64,000 bases of DNA from Elysia crispata. Lineage: Eukaryota; Mollusca; Gastropoda; Plakobranchidae. Position numbers and translations under genes: made by a program. Each line of letters begins with the position of its first letter. The first letter of the stretch is position 1. The notes under the pieces were generated by a model that worked only from the letters and a program-made list of their open reading frames with translations, did no database searches and was not told the origin of the DNA. This document shows, in pieces, positions 51,962 to 62,912 of the stretch. The stretch lies in contig JAWDGP010006267.1 of the NCBI GenBank assembly GCA_033675545.1, positions 296,001-360,000 of the forward strand. The letters are read 5' to 3'.

Positions 51962-52713
51962 TTAATTTAAACAAAAAATTAACAACATGAAGACAACATT
52001 ATTGGTGTAGCTTGTTATAGTCAAAGAGTTCTCTGATGGCGGTGCCAATGCAAATTGTAAACCATAATAGCTTTTAACTCTAGACATAGCTACATACAAC
52101 TGACCATGAGTGAAAACTGACTGTGGAAGATAAATTCCAACTTTTATCAAAGTTTGACCCTGTCACTTGTTTATAGTCATGGCATAGAACGATTTTATTG
52201 GAAACTGTCTCCTAGTGAGTGTGAATGGGATAATTAACTTGACCATTGGCACAGCATGAGGACGTTTCTATGGGCCACAATTTTGCGTCACAATAATGGC
52301 ATGTTTTTATCATTCCCCCAGTATTGAGGGCAACAATATTGATATTGTCATGGTTTGGGGCAGTTGGCGGTGTAAGTGTAGAAGCTGCCTGTCTGATGTA
52401 AGGTGGAGGCGGTAGCGGTGATGTAGACGGGTCTCTCTGCTTCTTGTGTTGGTTTAGCAGATCTAAAGTTGGGTCTACGTTGTGGAGATCTAGGGCTACG
52501 TCTATTTTCACTATCTGGATCAGATCGTGTTTGATCTATAGATCTAGATCCAGTTTGTAGTAGATCTAGATCTAGATTTCGATCAGTATCAATAGATATG
52601 GATGGTTGATCAAGTGTTGTTTGTGGTGGTGTGGTTGGGGGGATTTGATTTTGATTGAGTGTTTCTAACTATCTGGATCGTCTTAAACGACGTCTCTTTT
52701 TCTCACCTGCCAT
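51962..52713 (-). pseudogene. Decayed Helitron protein, N- and C-terminal pieces only
   Basis: Starts at ATG 52713 (MAGEKKRRRLRRSR, then TAG). The frame 52511-52212 contains NTGGMIKTCHYCDAKLWPIE and a CCANGQV end, the N-terminal zinc-like motif of animal Helitron Rep-helicases. About 10 codons later the sequence jumps to the helicase end: RRQFPIKSFYAMTINK, a TGA (52163-52165), QGQTLIKVGIYLPQSVFTHG and QLYVAMSRVKS, matching Pif1-type motifs V-VI. The HUH nuclease and most of the helicase are deleted. Helitrons move by rolling-circle replication; this copy cannot. Confidence 0.85.
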
Positions 52714-52789
52714 CGTAATATCGATCTATCTTCTACAGTTAATTATATCAATCAGACTGAGGTGGTCTTATCACTGGCTGGCCTAGGCT

Positions 52790-53170
52790 ATGCGGGAGAG
52801 GTAGATCTAAATTGAAGAAAAAGTTATGTCAAGGTCTAATTTTGATCTATTAACACAAAACATTGCTTTTTAAAAAGTGGGGGTCATGTCCCTAATGTTT
52901 TGTTATTTTTAAGTGACTGTGTAAGTCTGTGGTGATGGGCAACGATCAAACTTTGTAGAATTACCGCTATCTAGTGAAGTCGATGGTCATTGCGGGAGGC
53001 GTTACATTGAAGAACAAATAATATCAAAGGTCTAGTTTTTATTTAATGACAACAAAACATTGCTTTTTAAAAAATAGGGTCATGTCCCTAATCTGATGTA
53101 TAGTATTTCATAAAAAAAACAACTATTTTGTAATTTTCAAGTGTCTGAATAAGTCTGTGGAGATAGGCAA
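52790..53170. repeat. Two diverged ~200-bp tandem copies
   Basis: Both copies share gcgggagg, aacattgctttttaaaaa, gtcatgtccctaat and taagtctgtgg in the same order (52790-52990 and 52990-53170). Confidence 0.75.
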
Positions 53171-53220
53171 AAATTCGAGGAGGGGAGAACACAACGAGCA
53201 CTAATTTTTTTTACACAAGT

Positions 53221-53225
<5 letters not shown>

Positions 53226-53281
<56 letters not shown>

Positions 53282-53899
53282 GTAACAGATTTGGTGATGT
53301 TTGGCTCCGTTTGTCTAGGGGTTTGAAAATATATACAGCCAATCATACGACTCGTCCGTAGAAAATAAGTCCGAAGTCTGCAAGTAAAAATTGCAAAACT
53401 GTTTAATCCAACGCAAGAGCTTGACTGTACAATATCTGTAGGTTGACTCAATAATCACTCACTGTAGGTAGACTTAACAATCACTCACTGTAGACTTGAT
53501 GTTGACTCACTGTAGACTCGATGATGCTGACTGACTAAACATAATTTCGATTCTTATTTATACAAAATCTCGTCGAATAATCCAGAAAAGGAATTACATA
53601 AATCGGAACAGAATATTCTTGGTACACGTCATAAGCAATTAGCAACCAATCAAAACAAAGGTAAACAAGGGGTGACTAGATCATTACTATGCTAGAACTA
53701 AGTCGGAGATTCCAGAAGAATCTTGATCGTACAAGTGCGGGCTGTGTTCAATAAGCAAGACTAAGTTCTTAGGCTTGAAATACAAACGTTATGCAACTAC
53801 ATAAAACAATGTACATAGATCTAGTCGATCCGCTACCCAAAAGTTAAGCACCAAAAAAGGGTGAGGAAATGAATAGATCAACTTATAGTACAATGCGTT

Positions 53900-53947
<48 letters not shown>
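53226..53947. repeat. (TA)n tracts and short tandem words
   Basis: (TA)n at about 53226-53279 and 53904-53947. Between them, 53430-53545 has several copies of ctcactgtagactygatg-like words, a short irregular tandem repeat. The rest is unique with no gene. Confidence 0.8.
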
Positions 53948-53950
<3 letters not shown>

Positions 53951-55636
53951 TTGATCGTTATTCTAGCATTTTGTGACAGTTCTCGACAAAAGGAGCTTAA
54001 TAATGATAATAACAAAATTAATTACCTAGTTTAAATCTTGCTTTGCCATGACTCCACAGTTCCAAGCCCATGCAGCTCTCTTCAGATAGCTGTGGGTAAT
54101 GGTCGGTTGTTTGTGTTTACGTTTAACAGCAGAATAATATATATATATATATATTTATATATATATTATTTTTCTTTGATTTTCAATATCGAAATAAATA
54201 TTATAGAGTAAAAAGCAAATGCTTAACTCTTGGGTCCAACTATATAATCAGTCGAAGCCAAGGATCTGTAGCATAAAAACGGAATAAAAATGAATTAAGG
54301 TATAAACAATCACCCAGTTTGTACCATATGGACAAAGATTTACTGATTCAAAATTACTGTGTTTCGCCTATATCGGCTTCATCAGAAACTTACATAAACA
54401 TAGGGAATACGATTTCCTCGGTTGGAAGTCATGAGTTGCTGGTCTTGAAGAGCAAGAAGCCAGTAAAAAAGCTGAAATTTGTCAAAATAATGCTACTTTG
54501 GCATGTAGCCAATATATCACCATTCTATTCTAAAACATCTACTTCAGTCATAGCTCTTGAGCTCATGACATCCTGAAATGTTTAATTTTTATCTTCAGCC
54601 ATACAATATGCATCTGGTTATTAGATTGAAAGAATTTTGGATAAATCAGTGGCAACAAATACATAACATCCAATATAATGGAACGTATGAAATAACCATA
54701 GTCACCTTACACAAGTAGCTAAACAAGAAACCTCACTGCATGACTGTCGGAAAAAATAGAAGTCAGGACCCGTCTCTAATTTCCTATGCAGACTACATGA
54801 ATCACACAAAAAACTCTCGTTTATTGACTTTTATAATGCGATAATTGAGACTTCCATATGATTTGCCCTGGCAAAGTGGACAATACATGTTTGCAACCTT
54901 TCATTGATTTTCAAAAGTCCATGAGAAAAATATTGACCAAAACTGTAGCACCCTAGCAGTCTACCAGTTTCAGCACCATAATCACGTCATCGTTGCTATG
55001 GAGCAGACATTGCTTAATGGACAGTAAAAAAGGTAAAATGTAAGGGAAATCCGTGGATGTCCGGTCACATGAAGATGCTGAACGTGGAAAAGTTTTAGAG
55101 CTCATTTCCGTGCCTCTATGATACATGAAAGAGGAAACTCTCTTTCTGCAACCCCCCATGCTTTTTTTTTCGATAACGCTAAGTGAAGGCGAGTATGAGC
55201 AATATTTTGTAGTAATCTCCTGCTACTTTTTATTAAGTCATTGCATCACCACCTCTGTCCCAATACAAGACACTGAGACTTGTTCCTCTTGACCGTTATA
55301 TCTTTGATTAGGCCTGTTTGGTGCGGGACATCAAGTTACCGTGAGCATGAAACGGTCCAAAAATCAAGTTGCAGCCAGCTTCTTTTCATTGATTAGCATT
55401 TCAAAATATTTTTTTTAGCTAATGAAGTATTAAAAACAGACTTTAAAAAGCTTTAAGGTTTTATTTGTGTGAGAATATTATTTTTATGAAGTTAAAAAAT
55501 ACTTCTGAAGTGATTGACTGAAGTAAACTTTTTTTTGTAATACTGATCCATTGATGGAAATTATTGAAATATGACATATTTTTTACAATCTTTCTAACAT
55601 AAAAAACGGATCTGCTCTTGTCCAAATATAGATGCC
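53948..55636. other. Anonymous spacer
   Basis: Apart from the hammerhead-like half core at 54362-54385 and a small (TA)n near 54140, I see no gene or element. Frames of up to 85 codons lack recognisable domains. Confidence 0.5.
54362..54385 (-). ncRNA. Hammerhead-ribozyme-like half core, copy 2
   Basis: The minus strand reads ctgatga, agcc-gata-taggc, gaaac. It has the same layout as 19769-19794 with a different loop sequence but preserved 3-4 bp stem II, so the two are independent copies of a structured motif. No convincing cleavage strand follows. Confidence 0.45.
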
Positions 55637-56180
55637 TCACAAACATCCCCCTTCCCCAGGAATTCCATTTATAAGATCTGAGTTTTCCATTTCGATTGAT
55701 TCATGAAGGACTGGAGTGTGAGTACTCTCCCTTGTCGGTGGTCTTCCAGACATTCCACTGAAAAGATCTGAGTTTTCCATGTCACTCTTGGAGAACTGAT
55801 GTGTAAGTGCCCTTCTTTGCCGTTGCCTTCCAAATAGTCCATTGATAAGATTTGAGTTTCCTATGTCACGCTTGGAGAACTGATGTGTAAGTGCCCTTCA
55901 TTGCCGATTGTCTTCCAAATATTCCATTGATAAGATTTGAGTTTCCTATGTCACGCTTGAAGAACTGATGTGTAAGTGCCCTTTTTAGCTGCGGTCTCCC
56001 ACATATTCCACTGAGAGGATCTGAGTTTTTTCACTCTTGAAGAACTGAGGTGTAAGTGCTCTCTCTCGCCGGTGGTCTTCCACAGGTTCCACTGGTAATA
56101 TTTGAGTTTTCTATCTCTATTAACTCTTTAAGAACAGACGTGGAACTAGTCCACCTTACCGGTGGCCTTCCATAGATAAA
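55637..56180 (-). repeat. Six ~84-90-bp repeats encoding 28-30-residue units
   Basis: The minus strand carries about six units with consensus near ENSNLISGICGRPPAREST followed by TSVLQE. Spacings of the word gatctgagttttc (plus strand) are about 82-92 bp. Two units at the ends read in one frame; middle units have a frameshift and stops. The last one ends DLINGIPGEGGCL before TGA at 55637. The first unit is in the same frame as the helicase remnant at 56199-56312, which ends in TAA just upstream, so the repeats look like a C-terminal extension of that protein. Confidence 0.75.
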
Positions 56181-56198
56181 CTGTATTGTCTGTGTTAG

Positions 56199-56312
56199 TT
56201 AAATCCCTTCTAAACTTCTTGCTGTGGCCAGAGCGACATAGACTTGTCCATGTAGGGCAGGCGGCAAGATTCCTTTTTTTGACAGAGTTTGTTCATGTGC
56301 TTTAATGATTGT
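56199..56312 (-). pseudogene. Helitron/Pif1-type helicase motif V-VI remnant
   Basis: The minus strand reads TIIKAHEQTLSKKG then ILPPALHGQVYVALATARSL and EGI before TAA. These match the end of Pif1-superfamily helicases as found in Helitrons (TIHKAQGQTL... and YVALSRARSLEGI-type). A zinc-motif-like piece (CKGKVTLSPLPLPAP) lies only about 130 bp upstream at about 56425-56500, so most of the protein has been deleted, just as in the Helitron at 51962-52713. Confidence 0.7.
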
Positions 56313-56424
56313 CTGGATCTTGAAACAATATATATTCTCTCCATGAGAACCAAGTGAGGCGAAATCCAGTCAAGTGTTTTAAGTACTAATTTTTACTCTA
56401 AAATCTTTTTAATTCGAGCCATTG

Positions 56425-56520
56425 CCAGTGAACATTCATGCAACAAAGGAGCAGGTAGTGGTAGCGGAGACAAAGTCACTTTCCCTTTGCATATTACAGT
56501 GATTTTTCCCTCCTTTTACC
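56425..56520 (-). pseudogene. Helitron N-terminal motif fragment
   Basis: The minus strand reads CKGKVTLSPLPLPAPLLHEC. Helitron proteins have a CC..GKV.L..L..PP..L motif near the N-terminus. An upstream HCGAC stretch could be the preceding Cys pair, with a stop between. Confidence 0.5.
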
Positions 56521-56873
56521 CACAAGCTCCACAATGCGGTCACACAATATTTATTACGCCAATATCAAAAGCGTGGAATAATTGCGTCTGTCTAGATAGC
56601 TAGATCAAGAAATCGCAATTCCTGAATCTGATATACAGTTGCTGGACATAGAAACCCAACTTACCAGTAGAATTAAGTTAGTCTTATAATAAAAGAAGAT
56701 TTGGCAAGTTTCCTTGGCCAGGAGCATCTGTTGTTTGAATGAAAGAGCTGGCTGCAGTCACGCCGATTAGTGGATGGAAAACTAATTTTCGGAGATCAGA
56801 AAGGAAACGAAAATCCTAAGTTTAAAGCTGAACTTCTTTCTTAATTTGAACGTCAAAAGGCACCCCTCATTAA

Positions 56874-57279
<406 letters not shown>

Positions 57280-57544
57280 TAGTTATCGCCTGTGGAAAGA
57301 GATTTTAGTCATCACCGGAGGAAAAATAACCTGTGGAGAAAGATATTAATTATCACCAAACGAAAAAAAACTTTGCACTGACCTGGTTATAACACTTCTT
57401 TGTAGACCACATTTCTTGTTATCGATGGTTTGCATCATTTTCTGGAGCCTGGCGTCTCTCTGTTTGTTGGCCTACATGTTGCACACTTTGAAAAGCAGAC
57501 CTAGATCTTGATTCTGTTCTGATCTAGATCTAGCATTCTCTGAC

Positions 57545-57676
57545 TCATGAGTCTGACTTGTCATTCTCACTTGATGACAATCTATATCTAGATCTAGATC
57601 TGTGTCTGTTTCTATGGTATTTTTGGCTAAGAGTTAACCTTCCTATTGAAGAACCCCCTTGTCTTTTACGTGGCAT
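57545..57676 (-). pseudogene. Possible Helitron N-terminus
   Basis: ATG at 57676 opens MPRKRQGGSSIGRLTLSQKY and a run of Arg/Ser before TGA at 57545. Basic MPRRR..LGR-type starts are common in Helitron proteins. It lies on the same strand upstream of the zinc-motif and helicase pieces, separated by microsatellite. Suggestive only. Confidence 0.35.
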
Positions 57677-57984
57677 TCTTGATTTAGATCTACCTAGATT
57701 TAGATCCTTTGCTAATGTTGAACAGCATCAGTCGTTCGGAAGGGTATGTCCATCAGCTGTGTTTTAGCCACAAATCGTACGGATTGAGACATCGATAAGT
57801 GTGTGAATCGCCGTTCAGTATGCCGCGCATAGTAGACTTCCGTTTGGCTTCAAAAAGTTTGACTATGGCGTTTGTGGGCCGATAAAGGGTAATCAAACGA
57901 GGAAACAATAAAATTTCAAACAAAAAAACTACAAAGACTTCACACTTCTCTTTATAGATGTGCATCTTACCACTATAGATGAGC

Positions 57985-58262
57985 TACCTACAAAATTTGA
58001 AGTCATTTAGTTCAAAGCCTTTTGCCTCAGAAAGTCCGCAAATATATATAGTATAGATAGATGATGTAGTCTTCCAAAGCATCTTAGTAACAAAGGTTTG
58101 CTTCGCACTTCCGCAATGAAAAAGTGCCATCGAATGCAAATGGAGCGATGAATTAATAAGATCCACAAATTCGCACCTTCGGAAGTCACGTCCATGATAA
58201 CCGAGTCCAAGAGCAGCCCTATGAAAAAAATAGACTGCTGATTTAAAGATCTGACGGATCCT
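57985..58262 (-). CDS. Exon-like open frame, function unknown
   Basis: A minus-strand frame with an internal acceptor-like ttttttcatag followed by AALGLGYHGRDFRRCEFVDL and continuing to KGFELNDFKFCR. The spacing of Leu and Cys residues faintly recalls leucine-rich repeats, but I cannot assign it. It may be chance; the other frame is also open. Confidence 0.2.
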
Positions 58263-58299
58263 CAAACTCGATAGTTTTTAGAAAAAATGGGTTGGAAAT

Positions 58300-58755
58300 T
58301 TATTCGAAGATAAGCCTCTGTTCGAAGTGAAAACGGGACCTAGCGTCACCTCTCCATATACGTAAACCAAGAACCTCCATATCAGAAGTACTTTGATGAC
58401 CCGATGAACTAAAATGCTGGAGTACAGGCTTCGGAGCTCCTACGGCTACATCCTTTAAATGTTCGCAAAAGCGAGTAAAAAGTGTCCGACCCGTTCCACC
58501 TATGTAAACTAAGTCACAATGCTTGCACACTATCACATATACACGGTTGCGACTAGTGCAGGCGAATGAGCCAGTCACCCTGAAGGTACCTCGGGGCATT
58601 TTCACCTCACAAGATTGTGAGACAAAACGACAAGTCTTGCACCTGAGTCTATTACAGGCGCGAGTTCCCAAGTGGCCTTCAGTGTTGACTCGACTGCGAG
58701 CCAACAGATCCCGCATGGTTTTTGCTCTCCGAAACACAACAAGGGGAGGCTCATT
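58300..58755 (-). pseudogene. Penelope-like element GIY-YIG fragment (type 1)
   Basis: The frame reads NEPPLVVFRRAKTMRDLLAR, a Cys-rich linker (CNRLRCKTC), then VYVIVCKHCDLVYIGGTGR and FTRFCEHLKD. This is the end of the reverse transcriptase linker and the GIY-YIG endonuclease domain of a Penelope-like retroelement: GIY-type VYVIVC, YIG, the TGR motif and the downstream Arg/His are present. It ends at a stop soon after RLIFE. No reverse transcriptase core is found upstream, so this is a 3'-terminal relic. Confidence 0.85.
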
Positions 58756-59273
58756 AAAAACCCTTCAAGCCTTAGGGTCAGCCTAAGAGTATCCAGATTC
58801 TGGAAATCAGCGGCATCTTCACTCGGCAAAAAAGTGTGTTGTGCACTTTCTTTTCGTCCCAGTTGGACACTTCAAAGGAACTGCATTGTATGTCATTCAC
58901 CACAACCATCTCAAAACTTCGGGCAGATCCTAGCTGGGAACGCCCGGGCCAAGAAAAAAATAAAGCTTAGGAGATGCCCAAATCTGGGATATTCCCATGT
59001 GTGTGAGCTCTGGATTTTTCCATTTCATCGGTGTGCATTTACCTTCTGGGTTAAAATGGTAGATTCATGTCCATCCTTTCTTACAATTTTTCCTACTTGC
59101 CTCTTTTTGAAGAAGTATTTTTGCAATGCTAATGTCTCTGTTTATTATTATCAGAGTTATGCAGGAACAAACCAATCTTACGAGGGCCTTTCTCTTGTTC
59201 AGATGATTGTGCAGAATATTCCAATAGACCCTACGCTATAAACTTATGTTTTACCTGCTAGCTGTTTAGCAGC

Positions 59274-59690
59274 CTATGGTGAGGCATCAGTTTCGTGACA
59301 ATGAGATATTCTCGATGATAAATCCAATCCTATACGATGCCCATCTCGCGAATCGTCCATGACTGATATTTTGATAAAAACTCGAGGTACATGAACAAAG
59401 GTAGCGGCAGCAGATGAAGCACAAGAGTTAATCAAAGATCTTTCCCCAGCGCAGAGAAGGTGACGCTTGAGAAAAGATGCAATGATGTCCTGCCTTCACC
59501 ACTTCAAGGCGGACTTGAAGTAGTAGTCAAACACGTCTGCGCATAAAGGCATGACGTAATAGCCCAGCCGGTTGTCGACATCCACCCTCAAAATAGGTAT
59601 AACATCATACATGGCGAAATAGCAGACACCCCCTTGACAAGCCATCAATCTAGTAACTTCTTGTTTTAGCCAAGTGCTTTGTAGTTTCAT
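59274..59690 (-). pseudogene. Unrecognised ORF with one in-frame stop
   Basis: From 59690 the minus strand stays open for 64 codons (LKQEVTRLMACQGGVCYFAM then VIPILRVDVDNRLGYYVMPL), meets a TGA at 59496-59498 and stays open in the same frame for about 73 more codons to TAG at 59274. Composition is protein-like and less AT-rich than the surroundings. It might be a relic of a transposon or host gene; I do not recognise it. Confidence 0.3.
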
Positions 59691-59699
59691 GAAAAGAAA

Positions 59700-60676
59700 C
59701 TGGTCTTGCTACATAAGATCCATATTTTGAAATAATAATGATTAATAAAGGCATTTTTCTTGCAATTAAACAAAGTTTATCAACGGGACTGATGGTTCAG
59801 TTTTGATAGATGTAAGCAATGAAGTTAAACACATTGGTTTATTACGTGTGTCAAATGATATGTTAAACCTTGTATTTTTCGAAAAAAATTGCCTGTGGTG
59901 TACGATTCGGACCAACTTGATTTTGATAAAATTTAGTCCATCTATATTTTTTTCATTGCCAGGGTAAATTCTTATTGAACGACCCTCATAGCCTAGATAT
60001 GTTAGCTTGTCAGATCTTAGAAGAAAGCTACTAGATATGCAAAGTTCCCTAGAAAAGTATCCAGAGTCGTTTAGTCCTTATATCTATAAAACTTCATAAT
60101 CATCTCACATTTCATATAATATTACGCTTTTCGAATTGGTATGAAAGTCTCAAAATAAAATGTCTCTTTTTATGCAGTGAGACTGTGTTGGCGCATACAC
60201 TGCATGTTACATAAGTACAAAATTAAGTAAAGTTTATCGAGAACTTGCGAGGAATAATTTAAACAAGAATTCATTTTTCACCCTGTAAGCTTTTTCAGTT
60301 TGCTTCTGTGACTTTTTATACATCTGTTTGAGTATCTAAATCAAAGCGCAAGAGAATTGAAAACATAAATGCAAATTCATGTGGCTTTCGTTGAAATAGG
60401 AAATCTGTAAGAAAAAAATAGTATTCTAATTTTTTTAACTGCGACTATTTGCTCACTTTCTACATAACACTGGCAACTTTGATACAATGAATATAACTTT
60501 CGAAAAATAAATGGTGGTTTCTTTGAAAGTTTGAACATGATAACTATTTTTATAACTTTGGAAAAAAATTCATTTACCATAGAAAGGTCCTTTTTTGAAA
60601 CCATGCCTATACAAAGTTATTGGCCTTGTAGGCCTAAAACTGCATCCTAAAATAGGAATAGATTTTTGTAAACAGC
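59700..60676. other. Anonymous AT-rich spacer between PLE fragments
   Basis: No coding region supported. A 75-codon minus-strand frame at 60377-60604 has no domain. It may include decayed 3' sequence of the downstream Penelope-like element. Confidence 0.45.
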
Positions 60677-61165
60677 TTAAAATTTCGCCTTAAGTTTCCT
60701 TATGAATTCACTTAAAGTTGTGTTTTTTTTGTGGTTAAGTCTATAGCTCGATGTATGCTGGTTGTATCTAGCTTTGAACTCATTTTCTGTTATTCCTATG
60801 GAAGTGTCCTGTTTTTTCGAGGGTTTCTGTTCCACAGTTGCCTTGTATACCACTCCCTTTTGGAGGCACTGGCCTTTGATCGGGCAGGATTTTTTATCCC
60901 TGCAGTAGCAAAATTTTCCTTGTTTTTCTTTTATCTTTGTAGATTCAAGAACTGTTTTGTTGTGGCTAGAAATTATTTGTTTTATATTCTGCATGCAGCT
61001 ATAGCTTAGCTTTACGGTGCTTTTATTTAATATTTTGTGCAGCTTGTTGTTTGTTGGGAAGCACGTGTGTAGGAATCCAAAAACCATTTTTTCGATGTTG
61101 GTGGTGACATTTATACTGAATGGGGGGTTGAACCAGATGATGTTTCTCTTTCTTGTTCTCTTCCT
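60677..61165 (-). pseudogene. Penelope-like element GIY-YIG fragment (type 2)
   Basis: The minus strand is open from about 61165: RKRNIIWFNPPFSINV, CFPTNNKLHKILNKSTVKLS, the Cys-rich CYCRDKKSCPIKGQC, then GVVYKATVEQ, SIGITENEFKARYNQH and LSEFIRKLKAKF before a stop. These are the linker and GIY-YIG nuclease of a Penelope-like element of a different lineage from the fragment at 58300. The Tyr of the YIG triplet is Ser here. No start or RT core is present; a 3' relic. Confidence 0.85.
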
Positions 61166-61199
61166 GTTTTTTTTTTCTTTTCCGCCTCACACGACTTGC

Positions 61200-62260
61200 G
61201 AATTGTAAAATTACTTCTTAAATTTTTTTTTTTTCAAATTTATCTCCATTTCATTCGCTGTGAAAGCAATTTTCTCACATCCTAGCAAGTGGCTTTTCAT
61301 TCTTATCACAAGACGCGACAAAATAGCTAGTTTTAGTCTCTATCGTCCTTAAAGTGCAATGTAGTTCGCAAGCATTACCTCTTACCTCTAGAGATTACAA
61401 AACATCATTTCAATGCAGTTTCGCTCACAATACTAAAGGAGCATTCAAAGCCTGATCTTGGCGCACCATCTACAGTGAATTTGCCATATTCCTTAGCATC
61501 ATTTCTACTGAAAGGGTTCACTTAATTCAACAACAAAAAAAAATTGAATGGGATTTAGATACACACCAAGACTTTCACACAATTTCAGAAGACAGCTTCG
61601 TTGTAAGAAGTTTTTTTTTTCTTTTTAAATGTTTACAGTAAATGTTTTTAAAAGAAAGGAGAGGGGTGGAATGTACGGATACATCTATTTTGACTTTTAG
61701 TTGCTCCTCATTTCTCGTATGTTTATAGGAATACTTTTTTCTTCTGTTTTTCACCGAACATGTCTTCTGTACAAAGATAACGAAAAGCATTGTTTGATGA
61801 ACTGTTTAAACATTTTTCATCGTTCACAATCATCGATTCAAACTTTCTAGCTTCATTTTCATTTTTATGATAACTTGGGTTTGAACAATATCAAAACAAT
61901 TAAAGCGACGGCTTTTTTTCCATTATGATCAAGATTCAAAAAATTTTCCGGCCTTGCTCGATTGTCCATCTCCTTGTCAGCACAATTCTACATGTATCTA
62001 TCTGTTGCAGTCTCTCTATCTTACTAAGTGGTCGTACGCACCACAAGCAGCAGCTGCGCAGTAGCTAAGCCGAGCCGCCATGAGCAGTTCTAGCTGTAGG
62101 CCCCAGTGTCCGCACCAAAAGCTGTCTTGGCTAGCTGTCTAGTAGCAGTCAGCTCGCTGACTGCCCGTGCACTGCTCAGTGCAAGCTTGCACGTTCTCAC
62201 CAAAAGCAGTATAGAGCAGTGTTTACCAGTACTCTCTGCTAGCTCCTGCTAGCAGTGAAG
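61200..62260. other. Anonymous spacer
   Basis: No gene recognised. 62030-62250 is GC-richer with many repeated gctagc/agcag words leading into the trinucleotide block. Confidence 0.5.
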
Positions 62261-62269
62261 TCAGTTGAC

Positions 62270-62645
<376 letters not shown>

Positions 62646-62659
62646 TTGTATAGGTTTTC

Positions 62660-62845
62660 CAGATCAAATGTGAAAATAGCTATTTCAAATGTAACATTGT
62701 CAAATCATAACGCCACATTGGGAATTCAAATGTAACATACCACCTCAAATATGAACATTGCCAGCTCAAATGTAAACAATGCCAACTCAAATGTAACATA
62801 ACGTCAAATCAAATACCACATTGCTGTATCAAATGTAACAACGAG
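62660..62845. repeat. ~20-bp tandem repeat (tcaaatgtaacat)
   Basis: The word tcaaatgtaaca or a close variant starts near 62663, 62683, 62700, 62725, 62744, 62765, 62787, 62804 and 62829. Intervals are 17-25 bp. It lies between the trinucleotide block and the 3' end of the transposase ORF, so it may be the subterminal repeat of that transposon or an unrelated minisatellite. Confidence 0.8.
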
Positions 62846-62912
62846 AATAATAGACGAGAACAAAATATAGAATTATACGAATTTATTTACAATAAATTTT
62901 GGATGTTACAAT

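Noticed and set aside
58672-59241. 189-codon plus-strand ORF
   Set aside because: Its first part is antisense to the Penelope-like fragment and the remainder has no recognisable domain; likely a shadow frame.
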